A stretch of 46,701 nt of DNA from Anaerovibrio slackiae (GCF_009695585.1 NZ_VUNR01000024.1:1-46701), one strand, 5' to 3'; shown: positions 7,661-16,933, counted from the stretch's first letter. Numbers and translations: made by a program. The notes: generated from the sequence alone by a model not told the origin.

Positions 7661-7740
7661 AAAATGCTGCGGCATAAATCTGTCATCAGACTGGCTGGCA
7701 ATCAGCAAGCCCACAGGCAGATATCTGCCGCAGCATTTTT
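7661..7740. terminator. Bidirectional terminator between convergent genes
   Basis: A 14-bp inverted repeat (AAAATGCTGCGGCA at 7661-7674, complement at 7726-7739). Its interior ATCTG/CAGAT extends the stem. A and T runs at its edges serve both the exporter (plus) and the 318-aa gene (minus). Confidence 0.8.
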
Positions 7741-7757
7741 ATTTGGCATATTACAAA

Positions 7758-8714
7758 TTACGCTAAAATTTTATTGCAAAGCTCCACCAGCTGCCACTTA
7801 TTTGCCAGCTCATGTCCCTCCACAAAAGCCTTGATAGCCCGGACCAGCTCAGGCTCTGCATTTTCTGCCTGCAATTCCAGATACGCCTGCAAAAGCTCTC
7901 CGGCACGCTTGTATTTTGACAGGCCTGCCACAGGCTCATCCTGCAAGGCATAGCCAATCAGTTTTCCTGCCACAGCAGCCCATGCCGCCCCCTGGGCGGA
8001 CTGCAGCAAGTCCGCCAGCTTCGTCCGCTTGATGACAGTAATCGCCGAATACTCCGGCATGATTTCATTCTGCCAACCCTCCAGCAGCAGCCAGTCGCGC
8101 ATTGCCTGGTTTTCCGGCTTCACCATGCTCACCGCATGAATCCTGCCCCAGCCCTTCAGCTTCTTTGCCAGCTCAAAATAAATCTGATTGGCATCCTCAT
8201 AAGCCCCCAGGGCAAACAGGCAGAAAAGCGTCAGCTCCTCGCAGGCCGCCAGAGTCAGCAATATCTCCTTCAGCTCCTGGTCAGGCTCCCTGTCAAGAAT
8301 CTCCAAAAGCGTCAGACCAAACTTCACCGACTCAATATCCGGGCTCTTTAAGAGCAAGGTCATAGCAAACTGCCCCAGCCTGTCCGGTGCCAGCTCCCCG
8401 GCGTGCTCATAAGCCCATTCCTGCACCTTGTCCATAACAGGCAGCATGACAATCCCCTGGGCAAAGTAGGTAATCAGGGCATTGCCCCCATCCTCAAAAC
8501 GCCCATCAGAAGCCAGCTTCAATGCCTGCTCCAGCATGGTGATATCCGTATTGCTGGCAGGGCCCATGTAGTACCTGATAGTGCCATCAATGGCACCGTC
8601 CGCAAACTGCCGCCCGTCCTGGAGCCTTTCCCGCAGCACAAAACCTTCCGGCATGGTGCCCTCCGCCGTCATCGCCTCCCTGATGCGATTGTAAATAGAT
8701 TTCTTTTCCGCCAT
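7758..8714 (-). CDS. Protein of unknown function, all-helical
   Basis: A 318-aa soluble protein with no signal peptide or membrane segment. I do not recognise a family. It is rich in Leu, Ala and Glu, with helix-turn-helix-like periodicity (for example ELAPDRLGQFAMTLLLK and ELVRAIKAFVEGHELA), which would fit a HEAT/TPR-like helical solenoid, but no repeat consensus is clear. GAGGG sits 6-7 bp before the ATG. It starts only 31 bp after the permease stop with no terminator between, so the two are probably cotranscribed. Confidence 0.8.
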   Translation of the reverse strand: MAEKKSIYNRIREAMTAEGTMPEGFVLRERLQDGRQFADGAIDGTIRYYMGPASNTDITMLEQALKLASDGRFEDGGNALITYFAQGIVMLPVMDKVQEWAYEHAGELAPDRLGQFAMTLLLKSPDIESVKFGLTLLEILDREPDQELKEILLTLAACEELTLFCLFALGAYEDANQIYFELAKKLKGWGRIHAVSMVKPENQAMRDWLLLEGWQNEIMPEYSAITVIKRTKLADLLQSAQGAAWAAVAGKLIGYALQDEPVAGLSKYKRAGELLQAYLELQAENAEPELVRAIKAFVEGHELANKWQLVELCNKILA

Positions 8715-8745
8715 TTTTGTCCCTCTCTTAAATTATCTTATTTTC

Positions 8746-10092
8746 TCAATTTCTGCTTTTCTTCAGACTGTAGCTGATATACAGAACCAGCAGCCATACA
8801 GGCAGCGCCCAGACCGCCATCTGCATATCAGGAATCTGATACATCATGAAAATAACCCCCGCCAGAAAAGCCAGGCAGAAATAATTCAGCCACGGATACA
8901 GCCAGGAATGAAAATGCGGTATCTCATGGCCTGTCCGCTGGCAATACTGCCGGAATTTGAGATGGGTAACCGTAATGGAAACCCAGTTGATAACAGCTGA
9001 GATGATTACCACCGCAAAAAGATACATAAACACCTGGCTCGGAAACAGGTAATTCATAATGACAATAATAAAGGTAATGCCGGAGGAAATCAGCGTACCG
9101 GCTATTGGCACGCCCCGCTTGGAAAGCTTGTGCAGAAGTGCCGGAGCATCCCCCTTGTCGGAAAGGCCATAGAGCATGCGGGAATTGCTGTAAATCGCGG
9201 AATTATACACAGAAATTGCTGCTGACAGCACCACCAGGTTTAGGATATGCGCCGCTGCCGGAATCCCCACATTGTCAAAAATCTGCACAAAAGGGCTTGC
9301 CTCCATGCCCACCTGATTCCACGGCCACAGGCACATGAGGATAAACATAGTGCCCACATAGAAAATCAGAATACGCCAGATAACCTGGTTGATGGCCTGA
9401 GGAATGGATTTGTCAGGATTTTCCGCCTCCCCTGCGGTAATGCCCAACAGCTCGATGCCGCCAAAGGAAAACATCACCACAACGCATGCCATCATCAATC
9501 CCCATACGCCGTTAGGCAGATAGCCCCCATGAGCCCAGAGATTGCTCATGCAGTCAGGGAAGCCTGCCGGATTGGAAAACACTAGAAAGCCGCCAAAGAT
9601 GATCATGCTCAGGATGGCAACCACCTTGATCAGCGCCATCCAAAACTCCGTCTCACCGTATGCCTTGACATTGAACAAATTGATTGCCGTAATCACCACC
9701 AGGCAGATAAGGGCGGACAGCCACTGGGGCACATCCGGCAGCCAGTAATTCACATAAATGCCCACAGCCGTCAGCTCAGCCATGCTTACCATAATATAGC
9801 AGTACCAATAATTCCAGCCGGACAAAAAGCCCGGAAAATCCCCCCAATACTTGGTGGCATAGTAGCTGAAGGAGCCGGATACAGGCTCATCCACAGCCAT
9901 TTCTCCCAGCATCCGCATGATAAAATAAATCACCACGCCACCAATCAGATACGCCAGCATTACCGACGGACCTGTCAGGGAAATCGTAGACGCGGAGCCA
10001 TAAAAAAGCCCCGTTCCGATAGCACTGCCCAGTGCCATCATCTGCAGATGCCTGTTTTTCAGCCCGCGCCTCAATTCTTTCTTTTCTTCCAT
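8746..10092 (-). CDS. Amino-acid permease of the APC superfamily (AAT family)
   Basis: A 448-aa inner-membrane protein with about 12 hydrophobic segments. The N-terminal MALGSAIGTGLFYGSAS and the following GPSVMLAYLIGGVVIYFIMR and GEMAV stretches are the AAT hallmark (GabP, ProY, LysP and relatives), as is the FSFGGIELLGITAGEAENP segment in the middle. The exact amino acid carried cannot be read. The start at 10092 is set by GGAGG 7 bp upstream; a longer in-frame reading (67 codons more) covers the DnaA-box region and has no ribosome site. Confidence 0.9.
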   Translation of the reverse strand: MEEKKELRRGLKNRHLQMMALGSAIGTGLFYGSASTISLTGPSVMLAYLIGGVVIYFIMRMLGEMAVDEPVSGSFSYYATKYWGDFPGFLSGWNYWYCYIMVSMAELTAVGIYVNYWLPDVPQWLSALICLVVITAINLFNVKAYGETEFWMALIKVVAILSMIIFGGFLVFSNPAGFPDCMSNLWAHGGYLPNGVWGLMMACVVVMFSFGGIELLGITAGEAENPDKSIPQAINQVIWRILIFYVGTMFILMCLWPWNQVGMEASPFVQIFDNVGIPAAAHILNLVVLSAAISVYNSAIYSNSRMLYGLSDKGDAPALLHKLSKRGVPIAGTLISSGITFIIVIMNYLFPSQVFMYLFAVVIISAVINWVSITVTHLKFRQYCQRTGHEIPHFHSWLYPWLNYFCLAFLAGVIFMMYQIPDMQMAVWALPVWLLVLYISYSLKKSRN

Positions 10093-10150
10093 TGATATTC
10101 CTCCAGTGCACACAAAAATACATGCTATCTTTGTGAATTGTCTGCATAAC

Positions 10151-10244
10151 TTATCCACAGGCAGCAGGTAATTGTGGATAAAAAAGTGTATAACCTTATT
10201 TTTCCTGCCTCTGCCTATGTAAATCCACATTTTTCTGTGGATAA
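10151..10244. promoter_or_regulatory. Cluster of three perfect DnaA-box 9-mers
   Basis: TTATCCACA at 10151-10159 (plus), and TGTGGATAA (the same box on the minus strand) at 10173-10181 and 10236-10244. The outer two form a 10-bp inverted repeat, TTATCCACAG and CTGTGGATAA. The boxes lie in the 267-bp region between the permease start and the 162-aa gene, probably within the permease leader. No gene is seen here. They could bind DnaA, titrate it, or serve another factor. Confidence 0.6.
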
Positions 10245-10277
10245 TTAAAGTTACGATGTTGATAATTATAGCATAGT

Positions 10278-10306
10278 TTGTCTCTTTATCCAACTGCTGT
10301 TATAAT
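10278..10306 (+). promoter_or_regulatory. Promoter of the Thr-rich protein gene
   Basis: TTGTCT (10278-10283), 17 bp, TATAAT (10301-10306). A possible minus-strand TATAAT at 10265-10270, for the permease, has only a poor -35. Confidence 0.55.
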
Positions 10307-10359
10307 ATATGCTAGATAAATATAGTATTCATGCAACGGATAGAAAGGAAGGCTTGACC

Positions 10360-10848
10360 ATGGCAGGTACTGATACAGATACTACTAATAATACTGGCAC
10401 AGCTACAGGTACAGACACAGGTACAAGTACAAATACAAAAGAAGCACAGGACAGCAGCACAAAGAAGCTGATAGAAACGCCCCACGGCGTACAGGAAAGC
10501 ATCAAGATGGATTTGCTGGAAATGATTCAGGAGGGCACAGAGCCCTTTGAAATCATCTATGCCGTAGCCAGATACCTGGAAACTGCCTCAGCAGAACGTG
10601 GCTATGCCCAGCACATCATCGACAATATACGCACCATCTACGGCACAGCCCTGGGTGAGCAAAAGCCCCTGGCCGATGAAATAGCCGCCCTGGAAAGCCG
10701 CCGCCAGCGCATCCAGGATTACCTTGATGCCACCAAAAAGAATGACACCGTCACCGAGGAAGAACGTGCCCGGCTTAATTTCTCCATCAAGGCCCATGAG
10801 CGGAAAATTGAGCGGCTGAAAGGACTTCTGGTAAACACAGAAAAATAA
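10360..10848 (+). CDS. Unknown protein with Thr/Gly/Asp-rich N terminus and coiled-coil C terminus
   Basis: A 162-aa cytoplasmic protein; no family recognised. Residues ~3-27 are a low-complexity run of Thr, Gly, Asp and Asn in near-repeats (TGTDTG, TGTATG). From about residue 35 it is helical (MDLLEMIQEGTEPFEIIYAVARYLE), and the last third (EIAALESRRQRIQDYL, then KAHERKIERLKGLL) looks like a two-helix coiled coil. AAGGAAGG sits 7 bp before the chosen ATG; an upstream in-frame ATG at 10309 lies too close to the promoter and has no such site. It is followed by a strong terminator, so it is monocistronic. Confidence 0.75.
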   Translation: MAGTDTDTTNNTGTATGTDTGTSTNTKEAQDSSTKKLIETPHGVQESIKMDLLEMIQEGTEPFEIIYAVARYLETASAERGYAQHIIDNIRTIYGTALGEQKPLADEIAALESRRQRIQDYLDATKKNDTVTEEERARLNFSIKAHERKIERLKGLLVNTEK

Positions 10849-10860
10849 TGCATACAAAAA

Positions 10861-10921
10861 CAGGTATTGACCACGTGCGCCGTCCTTCCTGACGGAGCCC
10901 ATGCCAATACCTGTCTTTTTT
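10861..10921 (+). terminator. Intrinsic terminator
   Basis: CAGGTATTG (10861-10869) pairs with CAATACCTG (10905-10913), and an inner stem CCGTC/GACGG extends the structure. A T-run follows at 10915-10921. Confidence 0.8.
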
Positions 10922-11143
10922 GCGCTAAAATAAGGCTGGCTTGCCATAGGATTTTTCAAACCTGCCAGAGAGAGAGAAATATACCTTGACATTATGATTG
11001 TATATAGCAACTAAAGCAATAACAGGACAGGAGGAGACAGGCACACATCTTCCCCTGCTCTTTCAATTTCTAAAATAAGCACATAGCATCACAAAAATCA
11101 GATTGTCCCCACCAAATTTCCACATAATTGGGACTAAAGACTA

Positions 11144-11173
11144 TTGCCAAACTAAACAATTTCAGCATAATAT
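11144..11173 (+). promoter_or_regulatory. Possible promoter of the TadG-like gene
   Basis: TTGCCA (11144-11149) and TAATAT (11168-11173) with 18 bp between, about 38 bp before the start codon. The rest of the 290-bp gap from 10922 shows no gene or clear structure. Confidence 0.4.
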
Positions 11174-11211
11174 AGACTGTATAGGATGAACGTTGCAGGA
11201 GGGATACAAGC

Positions 11212-12612
11212 ATGTTTATTGGCTTAAAAAATTATATATCAGACATATCTTCCAAGGCACAAAAGGGACAGATTATCGTATTTACAGCAGTCCTGCTGCC
11301 ATTGCTGATAGCTGCCACCGGCTTTACTGTAGATTTCGGCAATATGTACATGCACAAATCAAGGCTGCAAAATGCAGCAGATGCGGCAGCCATAGCCGGA
11401 GGGCACAGTTTCGTACAAAATAATGATACACTAAGCAACCATCCACATGCCGATGAAGCTGCCGAGAAATCTATCGATCTTAATCACCCCAAAATTGCTA
11501 ATATAATTCGTGACTACAAGGCCAGAAACACAGACCAGGGAATAACCATCTACCGTGTACATCTTACTGAATCTGTACCTGTCTACTTTCTCAGTTTTTT
11601 TGGTGTAGGAGATTCCACTGATGTCACTGCTGAAAGCTTTGCTCAGATAGCCTATACTGGTGGAAGCAGCGGCGGTTCTCTATTCGATAACCTTTTTTCC
11701 TATGGCAGTGGCGGGTTCAGATCCATCAATGCCAGCCAAAATCCTGATAATCCTTCTATTTCCCAAATTTTAGATGCCTCATTCTACCAAGGTCGAATTG
11801 TCGGTATGGGGGCAGATGCAGATATGACAAAAAATTACCGCCATGAACTATTGAATCTCAATGCAAAGGCTCATTACCAGGATGGTTCCTTTACTTCTAT
11901 GCAGGACGCCATCAATTACTCAAATGCACATCCCGATGACACGATGCTTGTTACTCCGGAGCAGGATTTAAATACCAGCCTTGATTATAAATTGGCCGAA
12001 ATCCTCGGTAATGCAAAAGCCGACTTGGCAAAAAACAAGCTGATATGGACTAACGAGAATAATATCGGCAACATAAAAGCTCAGGTTATGTCCAAGGACA
12101 TAGATTATATCTACAATCCAACCACAAATACACCTGAGTATGGCCCTGGCGGCAATACAGAATTTAAAATAAACGACTATATTCCTGCTAATGGAGCTGA
12201 CAAGGATACTCCTCTTTTCGTCGTAGTTGATCCGCCAAAAAATCCTTGGTATGACGGCGAAGGATGCTACGGATCGCACAAATTGACTTTGCAGGGCTAT
12301 AACATGCCTGCGGACAGCCGTCCTATCGTATATGTATATACAGGCACAGGTACCATCAATATAGAAGCAAACAATTCCACCTTCTATGGGGCCATTTATG
12401 CCCCTTATGCCAATATACACATGAATGATCAGGGACTTACCTTCCATGGCTCCATCTTGTCTAAAGGCTTGGAAATTACAGGCAAAAGTACCTACATTTA
12501 TAAAAAATTCCTAAGTGATAGTGCAGGCACAGGCAGCAGTGGCAATGGCACAGGCGGCAACGCAAACGTCAGCCTTGCTTCCCCGCCTGCCGATATTGAC
12601 TGGAATGATTAA
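11212..12612 (+). CDS. TadG-like Flp pilus-associated protein
   Basis: 466 aa. The N terminus has a short basic stretch followed by a KGQIIVFTAVLLPLLIAATGFTVDFG segment and MYMHKSRLQNAADAAAIAGG, the hallmark of the TadE/TadG-like (Tad) domain; the protein is expected to be anchored with its bulk in the periplasm. The C-terminal ~120 residues contain GTINIEANNSTFYGAIYAP and FHGSILSKGLEITGK, a pattern of stacked short strands seen in other TadG- and PilX-like proteins. A Gly/Ser/Asn-rich tail ends it. GGAGGG lies 8 bp before the ATG. It is encoded apart from, and convergent to, the main tad operon. Its A+T content is higher than that of its neighbours. Confidence 0.82.
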   Translation: MFIGLKNYISDISSKAQKGQIIVFTAVLLPLLIAATGFTVDFGNMYMHKSRLQNAADAAAIAGGHSFVQNNDTLSNHPHADEAAEKSIDLNHPKIANIIRDYKARNTDQGITIYRVHLTESVPVYFLSFFGVGDSTDVTAESFAQIAYTGGSSGGSLFDNLFSYGSGGFRSINASQNPDNPSISQILDASFYQGRIVGMGADADMTKNYRHELLNLNAKAHYQDGSFTSMQDAINYSNAHPDDTMLVTPEQDLNTSLDYKLAEILGNAKADLAKNKLIWTNENNIGNIKAQVMSKDIDYIYNPTTNTPEYGPGGNTEFKINDYIPANGADKDTPLFVVVDPPKNPWYDGEGCYGSHKLTLQGYNMPADSRPIVYVYTGTGTINIEANNSTFYGAIYAPYANIHMNDQGLTFHGSILSKGLEITGKSTYIYKKFLSDSAGTGSSGNGTGGNANVSLASPPADIDWND

Positions 12613-12620
12613 TAATAAAA

Positions 12621-12716
12621 CAAAGTGACTGTTACATGAATGATTTTACAATGATAGAAAAGAGTCCTCAAGGGTGCTTAATCTCTCATCTTATTTCATA
12701 ATGTACAGCCACTTTT
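12621..12716. terminator. Possible terminator between convergent genes
   Basis: AAAGTG-CTGT-ACAT (12622-12637) and ATGT-ACAG-CAC (12701-12712) can pair with small interruptions around a 60-nt loop, followed by a T-run on the right. The long loop makes it uncertain. Confidence 0.35.
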
Positions 12717-12778
12717 TATTTACAATAAATACATTATATCAACAATTAATTCATTGCAGAAAACATAGCGCGGATTCC

Positions 12779-14479
12779 TCATCTTTTTACTTCATACAAT
12801 CTATATTTAAGCGGCTCTGCGCCTTCTTCAGATGACTCTTCCGTAGTACCAGCCTCATCAGAATCATATAGCAACAGATAATCGTCATCATCCTGCAAAG
12901 ATTCATACAAAGCCTCATAATTGTTTACCAAAATATGCGTAAAGTGATAATTTTCCATAAACTCTTTATAATTTATCCGTCCATTGCACAGCATCATATA
13001 TTCATGAAAAATATCTTTTTGAGCATTAACCTGCTTTATGAATACCTCTGCCCGTGCATCCATGTAACAGCGCAAACCATGAAATTCCAAATAGCCTCCC
13101 TCCGTATAGCCGGTCCAAACGGACAATTCTTCACTAGAGCCACGCTGCTGCAAAATTTCCACGCAATCATCCCATGCCCTTGACATAATAACCTCATCAG
13201 GCACTTTGCTCTTGAATGGTATCATAGCAGCCACCACCAATGCTGTTATTGCTATAACCATGCCAGCACCACCCTCCCTTGAAATTATTTTTCTTCCCAG
13301 AAAGGCAGCTAGGGCAACTATCATTGATAGCCCAACCGCAGCAATGACAAAAATACCACCTTCATATTGACCAAGCACACATTTATGGAAAAACTCCCTG
13401 CTTTGCCAAAGAGATACCAGCGATAAGAACGATAAAGCAAGCATAAATCCATAACGTATTCGCACGGATTTTACATCATTGGACAGCCTTATATCCAATC
13501 CTTTCCAATTACGATAAACATAAGCTACACCAAGGCCACCAAACAGCAAATATAAAAAAAGGCTTCTGATTGCCAACAGGCTCATCAAGGCTGTCCCTGC
13601 TGACAATAGAATATAATGCAAAGGAACCTTGTTCCTGCTGTACACAGCAGTTACAGCAAACATTGAAACAATTGGCAGCCCTAGCCATGTCCGTATCGAC
13701 ACCACCGCCATTTCATTTATATACCTATTGATTTCGACAATTCCGTATGAATAATATGTATAGGTCATAGCCTCAATGCCATACGGATTTACAAAAGCTG
13801 CTGCCAGCATTAAAGCTGCCAGCAAGATAATCTTTCGCCAAGTCCATGCGACAGTACACTTGCCTAGAAAGCCTATACGGCCACCAATAACCATTTCTGC
13901 CAAGTACGGCAGCAAGAATACAAAAAGCATCGGCCACATGGCTGCGTGCAAATTAATCAGCAAAACGGATAATAGCGGAAACAACGCAAAAAGCCATTTG
14001 CTCTGTTTATGGGAATAATATTCCAGCAAAAATATCTCAAGCATAAAAATCAGATGTGAAGCTACCCAGGGACGCTGGCAGACGAAGCCAGCACAAAAAA
14101 GTATGCCTATAAAACATGTCATAATAGCGGATAAATCAAAATTGCCCCTGCTCACCAAATAATTTAATTTGAAAAAAACATACAAAAGAACAGCCCCTGC
14201 TGCCCATTGAAACACTATCAGCCCTGATAAGCCCCAGGCTGCATATATTTTCCACAGCATCAAGGCAAACAGCCATTGCTGCATCACGAAATGCAAATTC
14301 TCATGCACGGTAAAGGGCTCCACATGAGGTATGCCATAGGTTTCTACATATCTGCCGCTATTCAGCAAAAACCATACATCATTATTTATAGAGTTTCCTA
14401 CGAAAATAACGCCTAAAAACATAGTAATTGCCAGAAAAACCTTTTTAACATCCCAATTGCTGCCTGAAAAAAATCTCAT
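12779..14479 (-). CDS. Polytopic membrane protein, GT-C glycosyltransferase-like
   Basis: About 566 aa with roughly 10-12 membrane segments and a C-terminal soluble domain of ~120 residues that ends in an acidic stretch. The first loop reads NNDVWFLLNSGRYVETYG, then IPHVEPFT and QQWLFAL. This DxW..L..G..I.-PFT-.QWL pattern is common in uncharacterised GT-C-like bacterial membrane proteins that handle polyprenol-linked sugars. It follows the flavoprotein gene by 6 bp and GtrA upstream, which supports a role in surface sugar transfer. The start is the ATG at 14479 (GAAGGGA 9 bp upstream); a TTG two codons earlier is possible. It is the last gene of the long tad operon. Function is inferred, not proven. 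Confidence 0.7.
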   Translation of the reverse strand: MRFFSGSNWDVKKVFLAITMFLGVIFVGNSINNDVWFLLNSGRYVETYGIPHVEPFTVHENLHFVMQQWLFALMLWKIYAAWGLSGLIVFQWAAGAVLLYVFFKLNYLVSRGNFDLSAIMTCFIGILFCAGFVCQRPWVASHLIFMLEIFLLEYYSHKQSKWLFALFPLLSVLLINLHAAMWPMLFVFLLPYLAEMVIGGRIGFLGKCTVAWTWRKIILLAALMLAAAFVNPYGIEAMTYTYYSYGIVEINRYINEMAVVSIRTWLGLPIVSMFAVTAVYSRNKVPLHYILLSAGTALMSLLAIRSLFLYLLFGGLGVAYVYRNWKGLDIRLSNDVKSVRIRYGFMLALSFLSLVSLWQSREFFHKCVLGQYEGGIFVIAAVGLSMIVALAAFLGRKIISREGGAGMVIAITALVVAAMIPFKSKVPDEVIMSRAWDDCVEILQQRGSSEELSVWTGYTEGGYLEFHGLRCYMDARAEVFIKQVNAQKDIFHEYMMLCNGRINYKEFMENYHFTHILVNNYEALYESLQDDDDYLLLYDSDEAGTTEESSEEGAEPLKYRLYEVKR

Positions 14480-14485
14480 CGCCAA

Positions 14486-16045
14486 TTATCCCTTCTGCCG
14501 TACCTCATGATAGTTTTCTTCCGTATTGACCTGCCACAGGGCTCGCTTATCCTGACTGCCAGACTTAATAACACGGACAGCCTCTATAGCCGTAAGCATG
14601 GAATGATCCATATTGTTATAACGATGCTGCCCATTACGGCCAATGCAGTACAGATTAGGTATAGTATCTAGATATTCCCGTACCTTGCAAAAATCCTTAT
14701 AGGAGCCAAAATATGCCGGATAGGCCTTTTCCATTCTGACAACGCAGCCCTTTTCCACACAGTTATGCCGTATAATGCCAATGTTTTCCAACTCCCTGAC
14801 AGCAAAGGCAAGAAAATCCTCATCCTGCATCTGCCACATTTCATCCCCCTGCTGACAGAAATATTCCAGTCCCAGCCAGACCTTGCTTTCAGGGCTTTCC
14901 ACCAGATATGGTGACCAATTGTTGAACACTTGCAAACGCCCCAGCTTCACATCAGGCTCCTGTATATAAATCCAGCAATCAGGCACAATATTCCCCAAAG
15001 TCTTGTGGTGTGTCTGATTATCAATCTCCAAGCGGTCAACCAAAAGACCTGCCGTCATAAAATCACGATATGGTAGCTTATCGCCTATTGCCTGTACCTC
15101 ATCAGGCACACCGTAACCAGACAGCGTATGAAGCAGCTGGGAAATAGGCATGCTGGAAATTACATAATCCGCATCCAGCCTTTCCCTGCCATTACCACAC
15201 TCATAAACCACACCGGCAAGATCACCAGATGTACCCGGCAACAGTTCCACCGCCTCGCAGCCCATGCGTATTTCACCGCCCATAGCCAGTACCTCGTCAC
15301 GCATTCTTTCCCACAGCTGCCCCGGACCATATTTAGGATAACGAAATTTTTCTATCAAGGAAGCCTCGGATTCCTGCCGCTTTATCCTCAAAGCCCGTTG
15401 CAGGAAATCGGACAACACCTTGCTAATCGATACCCCCTTGATGCGCTGGCTGCCCCAGTCTGCGCCAATATCCCTCGGATGCCTGCCCCAGACCTTTTCC
15501 GTATACTTCTCAAAAAAAATCTCGTACAGCCTCCTGCCAAAGCGGTTAATCATGAAATCCTCCAGATTATTTTCCTGCCGCTTCTTGAGTACAGCCTGTA
15601 AATAACTGAAACATATCCCAGCCATACGCGAAAGACCAAGATTTCTTATGGTTTCCCAGCCCAAGGAAACAGGATAGGCAAAAAAATGCCGCAGATAAAA
15701 AATTCTGGAGATACGCTGGCGATTGAGAAAGACAGCATCGCACTGTTCCGGATCTGCGCCGCCTTGCACCAGTTCAACATGCCTGCCTAACAGCTTGTCA
15801 TCCAATGCTGGTGCTCCCTGGGGTGGCAATAATTTTTCCCACAGGGCAGCCACCTCATCATTTTTGGTAAAAAAACGATGGCCGCCTATATCCATCCTAT
15901 TCCCTTCAAAATTCACAGTCCGAGACAAGCCACCCACCACATTATCCTTTTCAATGATAACAGGCTTGATGTCGGTTTCTTTCAGCAAATAATAGGCTGC
16001 CGTCAGCCCTGCTGGTCCTGCCCCGATAATTATCGCTGTCTTCAC
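14486..16045 (-). CDS. FAD-dependent oxidoreductase of the amine-oxidase / UDP-galactopyranose mutase-like group
   Basis: 519 aa. The N-terminal dinucleotide fold is clear ([16 protein letters not shown], then an acidic residue in [11 protein letters not shown]), followed by GGHRFFTKN. The C-terminal flavin contact is [20 protein letters not shown]. Proteins like this are annotated as NAD(P)/FAD-dependent oxidoreductases and occur with GtrA and sugar transferase genes. A role in modifying a nucleotide- or lipid-linked sugar is likely, but the reaction is unknown. It starts with GTG, and that GTGA overlaps the stop codon of gtrA, indicating translational coupling. Confidence 0.8.
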   Translation of the reverse strand: MKTAIIIGAGPAGLTAAYYLLKETDIKPVIIEKDNVVGGLSRTVNFEGNRMDIGGHRFFTKNDEVAALWEKLLPPQGAPALDDKLLGRHVELVQGGADPEQCDAVFLNRQRISRIFYLRHFFAYPVSLGWETIRNLGLSRMAGICFSYLQAVLKKRQENNLEDFMINRFGRRLYEIFFEKYTEKVWGRHPRDIGADWGSQRIKGVSISKVLSDFLQRALRIKRQESEASLIEKFRYPKYGPGQLWERMRDEVLAMGGEIRMGCEAVELLPGTSGDLAGVVYECGNGRERLDADYVISSMPISQLLHTLSGYGVPDEVQAIGDKLPYRDFMTAGLLVDRLEIDNQTHHKTLGNIVPDCWIYIQEPDVKLGRLQVFNNWSPYLVESPESKVWLGLEYFCQQGDEMWQMQDEDFLAFAVRELENIGIIRHNCVEKGCVVRMEKAYPAYFGSYKDFCKVREYLDTIPNLYCIGRNGQHRYNNMDHSMLTAIEAVRVIKSGSQDKRALWQVNTEENYHEVRQKG

Positions 16046-16548
16046 CTTGCTGCTTCCTCCTCAACCTTCACCCTCGTGCTTCCGTCTGCCGTAAATACCA
16101 AAAGCTTTCGTCCTAAATAATTCCACAAAAACACAATGCTAGTTACTACCAGCTTCACCAGCAAATAATTCACCTGCAAAAGGTCAACACCTGCATACAT
16201 GCTCACTTCCGTCAACATCAATCCGGCAACGCCTACAAGCCCAATCCCTGCCACATCCCTGACATTCCTGCCCCGCCTATCAGCCACTACAGCCGGAGCC
16301 CTAAAGACATACCTGACCGACAAAAAGGTATTAATCGCCAAACCGCCTAAAAATCCCCCAAAAGCTGCCCAATATACGCCTGCATAGCCTGTGCAGATAT
16401 ACTCACGCAACACATATAAGAGACCAAAATCCACCACGAAGGAAAGACCACCTGCCAAACCATATCGAAGCAGCTCCTGCCAATTCTTGTATTGCTTGCA
16501 ATCACATGAGATATAATCACTTTTTCTTTCTGCCAGTATCGCTTCCAT
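16042..16548 (-). CDS. GtrA family membrane protein
   Basis: 168 aa with four hydrophobic helices (starting near [20 protein letters not shown], with later [10 protein letters not shown] and [22 protein letters not shown]). These match the GtrA family (PF04138 type), thought to flip or hold polyprenyl-phosphate-linked sugars for surface glycosylation. GGGAG lies about 8 bp upstream of the ATG. It begins 12 bp after the DUF192 gene, and its end overlaps the flavoprotein start by 4 bp. Confidence 0.88.
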   Translation of the reverse strand: MEAILAERKSDYISCDCKQYKNWQELLRYGLAGGLSFVVDFGLLYVLREYICTGYAGVYWAAFGGFLGGLAINTFLSVRYVFRAPAVVADRRGRNVRDVAGIGLVGVAGLMLTEVSMYAGVDLLQVNYLLVKLVVTSIVFLWNYLGRKLLVFTADGSTRVKVEEEAAR

Positions 16549-16560
16549 AACCCATGCTCC

Positions 16561-16923
16561 CTACTTGTCCTTCTGCATAAACCTCTTACCGACAGCCAGC
16601 CCATAATGCGCAATAGAACCTATCGGCAATTCCAGCACCGCCCAGGTTCCCTTTTTGAAGCAGGCACTAATGCCCAGCCATGGACGCACATTTTTCACTG
16701 TCTTCACCACGGTATAATCCTTAGCCAGATACACCACATCAATAGCAAAACGCATAAACATCATGTGGATGCTATTGCAAGGAGCAATCAATAGCCCCGT
16801 TCCCAGCGGCAGGCTTTCCGGGCTTCTCAGCATCAGCCCACGCAATCTCTGCAAAAAATTATCCGCAACCTGAACCCGAAGTTCCAGCTGCGGATTATCC
16901 AAAAACAAACTAACAATTTTCAT
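16561..16923 (-). CDS. DUF192 family protein
   Basis: 120 aa. The core FLQRLRGLMLR, GLLIAPCNSIHMMFMRFAIDVVYL and GTWAVLELPIGS matches DUF192 (PF02643), small beta-rich proteins of unknown function that often appear beside tad pilus genes in bacteria. Family members often have a signal peptide; this one does not show one. It is placed between tadC (10 bp) and gtrA (12 bp), so it is part of the same transcript. No strong ribosome binding site is seen. Confidence 0.85.
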   Translation of the reverse strand: MKIVSLFLDNPQLELRVQVADNFLQRLRGLMLRSPESLPLGTGLLIAPCNSIHMMFMRFAIDVVYLAKDYTVVKTVKNVRPWLGISACFKKGTWAVLELPIGSIAHYGLAVGKRFMQKDK

Positions 16924-16933
16924 ATCAGTTGAC

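Noticed and set aside
10093-10359. Chromosomal replication origin
   Set aside because: Three DnaA boxes are present but no dnaA, dnaN or gyrase genes and no clear AT-rich unwinding repeat are nearby; kept only as a DnaA-box cluster.
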